Assembly: GCA_030446465.1 (NCBI GenBank)
Contig: JAUJNI010000001.1
Span: 419,859-483,858, forward strand
DNA: 64,000 nucleotides
Direction: 5' to 3'
Source of the DNA: Actinomycetota bacterium
GTDB lineage: Bacteria; Actinomycetota; CADDZG01; WHSQ01
The notes under the pieces were generated by a model, which made no database searches, was not told the origin of the DNA, and saw nothing but the letters and a program-made list of their open reading frames with translations. Position numbers and translations under genes: made by a program. Positions 60,903 to 64,000 of this stretch are shown here, in pieces (within the stretch, counting starts at the first letter, position 1; each line of letters opens with the position of its first letter).

Positions 60903-61589
60903 TTGCGCGATCAATTGAAGCCAGTACGGGATGAATCGGTGAGGGTCCTGATCGTTGACGACCACGCTCTTTTCCGCCGTGGCCTCGAAATGGTTCTGGA
61001 GGGTGAGCCGGACATAGAGATAGTGGGCGAGGCCTCGGACGGGGACGAAGCGGTACGTCTGGCGGAGGAGACCGCTCCCGACGTCGTCCTGATGGATGTC
61101 CGGATGCCCAATCGGTCCGGGCTTGAAGCTACGAGGGCCATCAAGGAAACCTCCCCCGCAACGAAGATACTCATGCTGACGATCTCAGACGAGGAAACGG
61201 ACCTCTACGAAGCGATCAAGGCGGGCGCGTCGGGGTACCTGCTCAAGGAGATCTCCATCGAGGAGGTGGCCGATGCGGTGAGGGCCGTCTACACCGGCCA
61301 AAGCCTGATCTCTCCTTCCATGGCCTCCAAGCTGCTAAGTGAGTTCGCAGCCATGCTCAACCGGAAAGAGGGTCGTGACCTCCCCGAGCCTCATCTCACC
61401 GAGCGTGAGCTCTCGGTTCTGAAGCTCGTCGCCAAGGGGCTCAATAATCGGGAGATTGGGGCAGAGCTGTTCATCTCGGAGAACACCGCGAAGAACCACG
61501 TCCGCAACATTCTTGAAAAGCTCCGGCTCCATTCCCGGATGGAGGCCGTCTTTTACGCCGTCAAAGAAAACCTCCTGGACATCAAGTAG
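60903..61589 (+). CDS. NarL/LuxR family response regulator
   Basis: 228 residues. Receiver domain: VLIVDDHALFRRGLEMVLEG (acidic pair), DVVLMDVRMPNRSG with the phospho-Asp, MLTISDEE and the Lys in GASGYLLKEISIEE. The C-terminal LuxR helix-turn-helix is LTERELSVLKLVAKGLNNRE then IGAELFISENTAKNHVRNIL. Target genes unknown. There is no histidine kinase next to it. TTG 60903 has GGAGG 6 nt upstream. Just before it a GGCCGG-TAG-CCGGCC hairpin (60872-60886) follows the ComF stop. secA begins 59 nt later. Confidence 0.94.
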   Translation: MRDQLKPVRDESVRVLIVDDHALFRRGLEMVLEGEPDIEIVGEASDGDEAVRLAEETAPDVVLMDVRMPNRSGLEATRAIKETSPATKILMLTISDEETDLYEAIKAGASGYLLKEISIEEVADAVRAVYTGQSLISPSMASKLLSEFAAMLNRKEGRDLPEPHLTERELSVLKLVAKGLNNREIGAELFISENTAKNHVRNILEKLRLHSRMEAVFYAVKENLLDIK

Positions 61590-61648
61590 CGGGACCAGCC
61601 GACGGCGCTGGCCCCCGTTGTCGAGGTGCAGGGGGATAATGAGCCGCT

Positions 61649-64000
61649 ATGGGCATCTTCAAGAGAGTTCTCACGGCAGGTGAGGGAAAGAAGCTAAGGG
61701 CTCTGGAGGTCGTCGTTCCCGTCGTCAACTCCCTCGAGGAGGAGATGCGGGCTCTCGACGACGAGCAACTCAGGGCAAAGACTGCGGAATTCAGGCAGCG
61801 TCTGGATCACGGCGAAGACCTGGACGACCTTCTCGGCGAAGCCTTCGCAGTCGTCCGGGAGAGCTCCGGGCGCGCCATAGGACAGAGGCACTTCGACGTT
61901 CAACTTATGGGCGGGGCCGCCTTGCATTACGGGTGGATCGCCGAGATGAAGACCGGTGAGGGGAAGACCCTGACCGCCACGCTCCCCGTCTATCTCAATG
62001 CGCTTACCGGCAAGGGCGTACACCTCGTCACCGTGAACGACTACCTCGTCAAGCGCGACTCCGAGTGGATGGGGCAGATCTACCGCCGCCTGGGGCTAAC
62101 GACCGGTCTGATCCAGGGTCAGATGTCTCCTGCGGAACGCAAGCCTGCGTACGCCTCGGACATCACTTACGGGACGAACAACGAAATGGGCTTTGACTAC
62201 CTCCGCGACAACATGGCGACGGAGCACAACCGGCTGGTCCAGCGGGGCTTCAACTACGCGATCGTGGATGAGGTGGACTCCATCCTGATCGACGAGGCAA
62301 GGACTCCTCTCATCATCTCGGGCGCAGTGCAGGAGTCGACCAAGTGGTACGTGCAGTTCGCCCGCATTGCGACTCGCCTCAGCCGAGACGTGCATTACGA
62401 GATCGATGAGAAGAAGCGCACGGTGGCGATCGCGGAGGAGGGCGTCACCAAGGTCGAGGAGATGCTCGGTGTGGAGAACCTCTACGACCATGTCAACGTC
62501 GACATGGTGCATCACCTCGAGGCCGCGGTGCGCGCCAAGGAGCTCTACAAGCGCGACGTCGAGTACGTCGTCGAACACGGCGAGGTAAAGATCGTCGACG
62601 AGTTCACCGGACGCATTCTGCCGGGTCGTCGTTATTCGGAAGGCCTCCACCAGGCCATCGAGGCCAAGGAGGGCGTCCGCATCAAAGAGGAGAACCAGAC
62701 CCTCGCCACCATCACGTTGCAGAACTACTTCCGCATGTACGACAAGTTGGCCGGAATGACGGGCACCGCGCAAACGGAGGCCGCCGAGTTCGGTCACATC
62801 TACAAGCTAGAGGTGGCCCAGATCCCGACCAACCTTCCGATGATCCGCGCCGATGACCAGGACTTGATCTACAAGACCGCAGAGGCGAAATGGCAGGCGG
62901 TCTCGGACGACCTGGTCGAGCGCTATGCGAAGGGCCAGCCGGTCCTCATCGGTACGGTGTCGGTCGAGAAATCGGAGCTCCTTTCTAGGATCTTGTCGAA
63001 GCGCGGCGTGCCGCACGCTGTCCTCAATGCAAAGAACCACGAGAAGGAAGCCGCCATTGTTGCCCAGGCCGGGCGGCTCGGCGCGATCACGGTGGCTACG
63101 AACATGGCCGGTCGAGGCGTCGACATCATCCTGGGAGGAAACCCCGAGGGCATGGCGCGCCAGGAGATGCAGGCTCGAGGTTGGGACAACGACGCCTACC
63201 TCCTCGACGAGTACCCCTCGAGCGAGCGAATGGAGTACGAGGCCGAGTTCGACGCGCTATACGAGAAGTTCAAGAAGCAGTGCGCGGTGGAGCGAGAGGA
63301 AGTCCTCGAGCGGGGGGGTCTCTACGTTCTCGGGACCGAGCGGCATGAGTCGCGCCGTATCGACAATCAGCTGCGAGGCCGGTCCGGCCGTCAGGGTGAC
63401 CCGGGAGAGAGCCGCTTCTACTTGTCCTTAGAGGACGACTTGATGCGGCTGTTCGCGTCCGACCGTATCGCAGGGATGATGGAACGCCTCAAAATCCCCG
63501 ATGACGTCCCCATCGAAGCCAAGCTCGTCTCACGTGCGATCGAGCGGGCTCAGACGCAGGTCGAGTCCATGAACTTCGAGATCAGAAAGAACGTACTCAA
63601 GTACGACGAGGTCATGGACAAGCAGCGTCAGGTCATCTACGGCGAGCGACGAAACATCCTCGAGGGCGAAGACTTCCGGGACCAGGCCCTGGACTTGATC
63701 ACGGACGCGGTCGAGGCCACCATTGCCGAGCACGCAAGCCCTGAGGTTGCCTTCGACGATTGGGACTGGGAGCAGCTTCTCGCATCGGTCCGAGAAGTCT
63801 GGCCCACGACGATCACCCCCGGGGACTTCGATCCCAACACCACCGAGTACGAAGACGTTCTCGAGCGATTTCTCGCCGACGCGGTGCAGACCTATGAGGG
63901 GCGAGAGCGTGAGCTGGGGGCCGAGCAGATGCGCCAGATCGAGCGACTGGTCCTGCTCTCCGTAATCGACAACCGCTGGCGCGAGCACCTTTACGAGATG
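61649..64000 (+). CDS. secA: Preprotein translocase ATPase SecA, 3' end outside window
   Basis: The first 784 residues are present from ATG 61649. Walker A is [20 protein letters not shown] near residue 100, the DEAD-type Walker B is [20 protein letters not shown], and the second RecA-like domain has [37 protein letters not shown] and [20 protein letters not shown]. It drives Sec-dependent export with SecYEG. Actinobacteria often have SecA1 and SecA2; this copy is the full housekeeping type in the visible part. The usual upstream HPF/RaiA gene is absent here. A GATAAT box lies 8 nt before the ATG. Confidence 0.97.
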   Translation, partial: MGIFKRVLTAGEGKKLRALEVVVPVVNSLEEEMRALDDEQLRAKTAEFRQRLDHGEDLDDLLGEAFAVVRESSGRAIGQRHFDVQLMGGAALHYGWIAEMKTGEGKTLTATLPVYLNALTGKGVHLVTVNDYLVKRDSEWMGQIYRRLGLTTGLIQGQMSPAERKPAYASDITYGTNNEMGFDYLRDNMATEHNRLVQRGFNYAIVDEVDSILIDEARTPLIISGAVQESTKWYVQFARIATRLSRDVHYEIDEKKRTVAIAEEGVTKVEEMLGVENLYDHVNVDMVHHLEAAVRAKELYKRDVEYVVEHGEVKIVDEFTGRILPGRRYSEGLHQAIEAKEGVRIKEENQTLATITLQNYFRMYDKLAGMTGTAQTEAAEFGHIYKLEVAQIPTNLPMIRADDQDLIYKTAEAKWQAVSDDLVERYAKGQPVLIGTVSVEKSELLSRILSKRGVPHAVLNAKNHEKEAAIVAQAGRLGAITVATNMAGRGVDIILGGNPEGMARQEMQARGWDNDAYLLDEYPSSERMEYEAEFDALYEKFKKQCAVEREEVLERGGLYVLGTERHESRRIDNQLRGRSGRQGDPGESRFYLSLEDDLMRLFASDRIAGMMERLKIPDDVPIEAKLVSRAIERAQTQVESMNFEIRKNVLKYDEVMDKQRQVIYGERRNILEGEDFRDQALDLITDAVEATIAEHASPEVAFDDWDWEQLLASVREVWPTTITPGDFDPNTTEYEDVLERFLADAVQTYEGRERELGAEQMRQIERLVLLSVIDNRWREHLYEM

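Overview
The window is high-GC DNA that most likely comes from a member of the Actinomycetota. Supporting genes are a WhiB regulator, two DivIVA-domain proteins, coenzyme F420 genes (cofD, cofE and fused cofG-cofH/fbiC), a mycothiol-type DinB-fold protein, and the actinobacterial neighbourhood GT2-DUF5719 / DUF3499 / WhiB / phosphomannomutase / Trm112-like / sugar-phosphate isomerase / adenosylhomocysteinase. GTG and TTG starts are common, and many starts lie 6-8 nt after a TANNNT box, as expected for leaderless mRNAs. I cannot assign a class. No tRNA, rRNA, CRISPR array, prophage or transposase was recognised.

Region by region: (a) 1-3.6 kb holds a truncated subtilisin-like protease, then an ECF sigma factor coupled to a probable membrane anti-sigma protein whose outer tail is seven perfect 20-residue repeats, then a secreted helical protein. 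(b) 3.6-5.5 kb is an MFS exporter with its MarR regulator. (c) 5.5-36.8 kb is a large surface-polysaccharide region. Its first part carries GT4 transferases, a SpoIID-like protein, a small EamA-type membrane protein, a nucleotidyltransferase, an epimerase, two DivIVA proteins, a DUF4012 protein, the priming sugar transferase and a coupled LPFTG mini-protein. Its second part reads visibly less GC-rich and carries GT4s, a CelD-like acyltransferase, a phosphoesterase, two ATP-grasp enzymes, a Wzc-like ATPase, a secreted glycosidase, a Wzy-like polymerase, a deacetylase, a Wzx flippase, an APH-like kinase, a nucleotidyltransferase-kinase fusion and a wrecked sulfotransferase. (d) 36.8-41.6 kb is DUF3105 and the F420 genes. 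(e) 41.6-53.1 kb holds the GT2/DUF5719 pair, a glutamine-hydrolase-like enzyme, transsulfuration genes (metB-like and a cystathionine beta-synthase core), a HAD hydrolase, an L,D-transpeptidase and a tryptophan 2,3-dioxygenase. (f) 53.2-64 kb holds an alpha/beta hydrolase, two hairpin repeat elements, small zinc-binding proteins, WhiB, the manB-Trm112-isomerase-ahcY operon, ComF, a LuxR-type response regulator and the start of secA.

Together the polysaccharide genes could make nucleotide sugars, prime a lipid carrier, extend the chain, flip and polymerise it (Wzx/Wzy/Wzc) and modify it. The two ATP-grasp enzymes, the APH-like kinase and the nucleotidyltransferase-kinase fusion have no standard place in a Wzx/Wzy pathway and are the best candidates for undescribed chemistry. 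Other points worth a look: two hairpin repeats with one conserved loop on different stems (54.1-54.3 kb), a tandem palindromic repeat (49.8 kb), a tryptophan dioxygenase with no ordinary start codon, and a perfect 7 x 60-bp repeat in an anti-sigma ectodomain.
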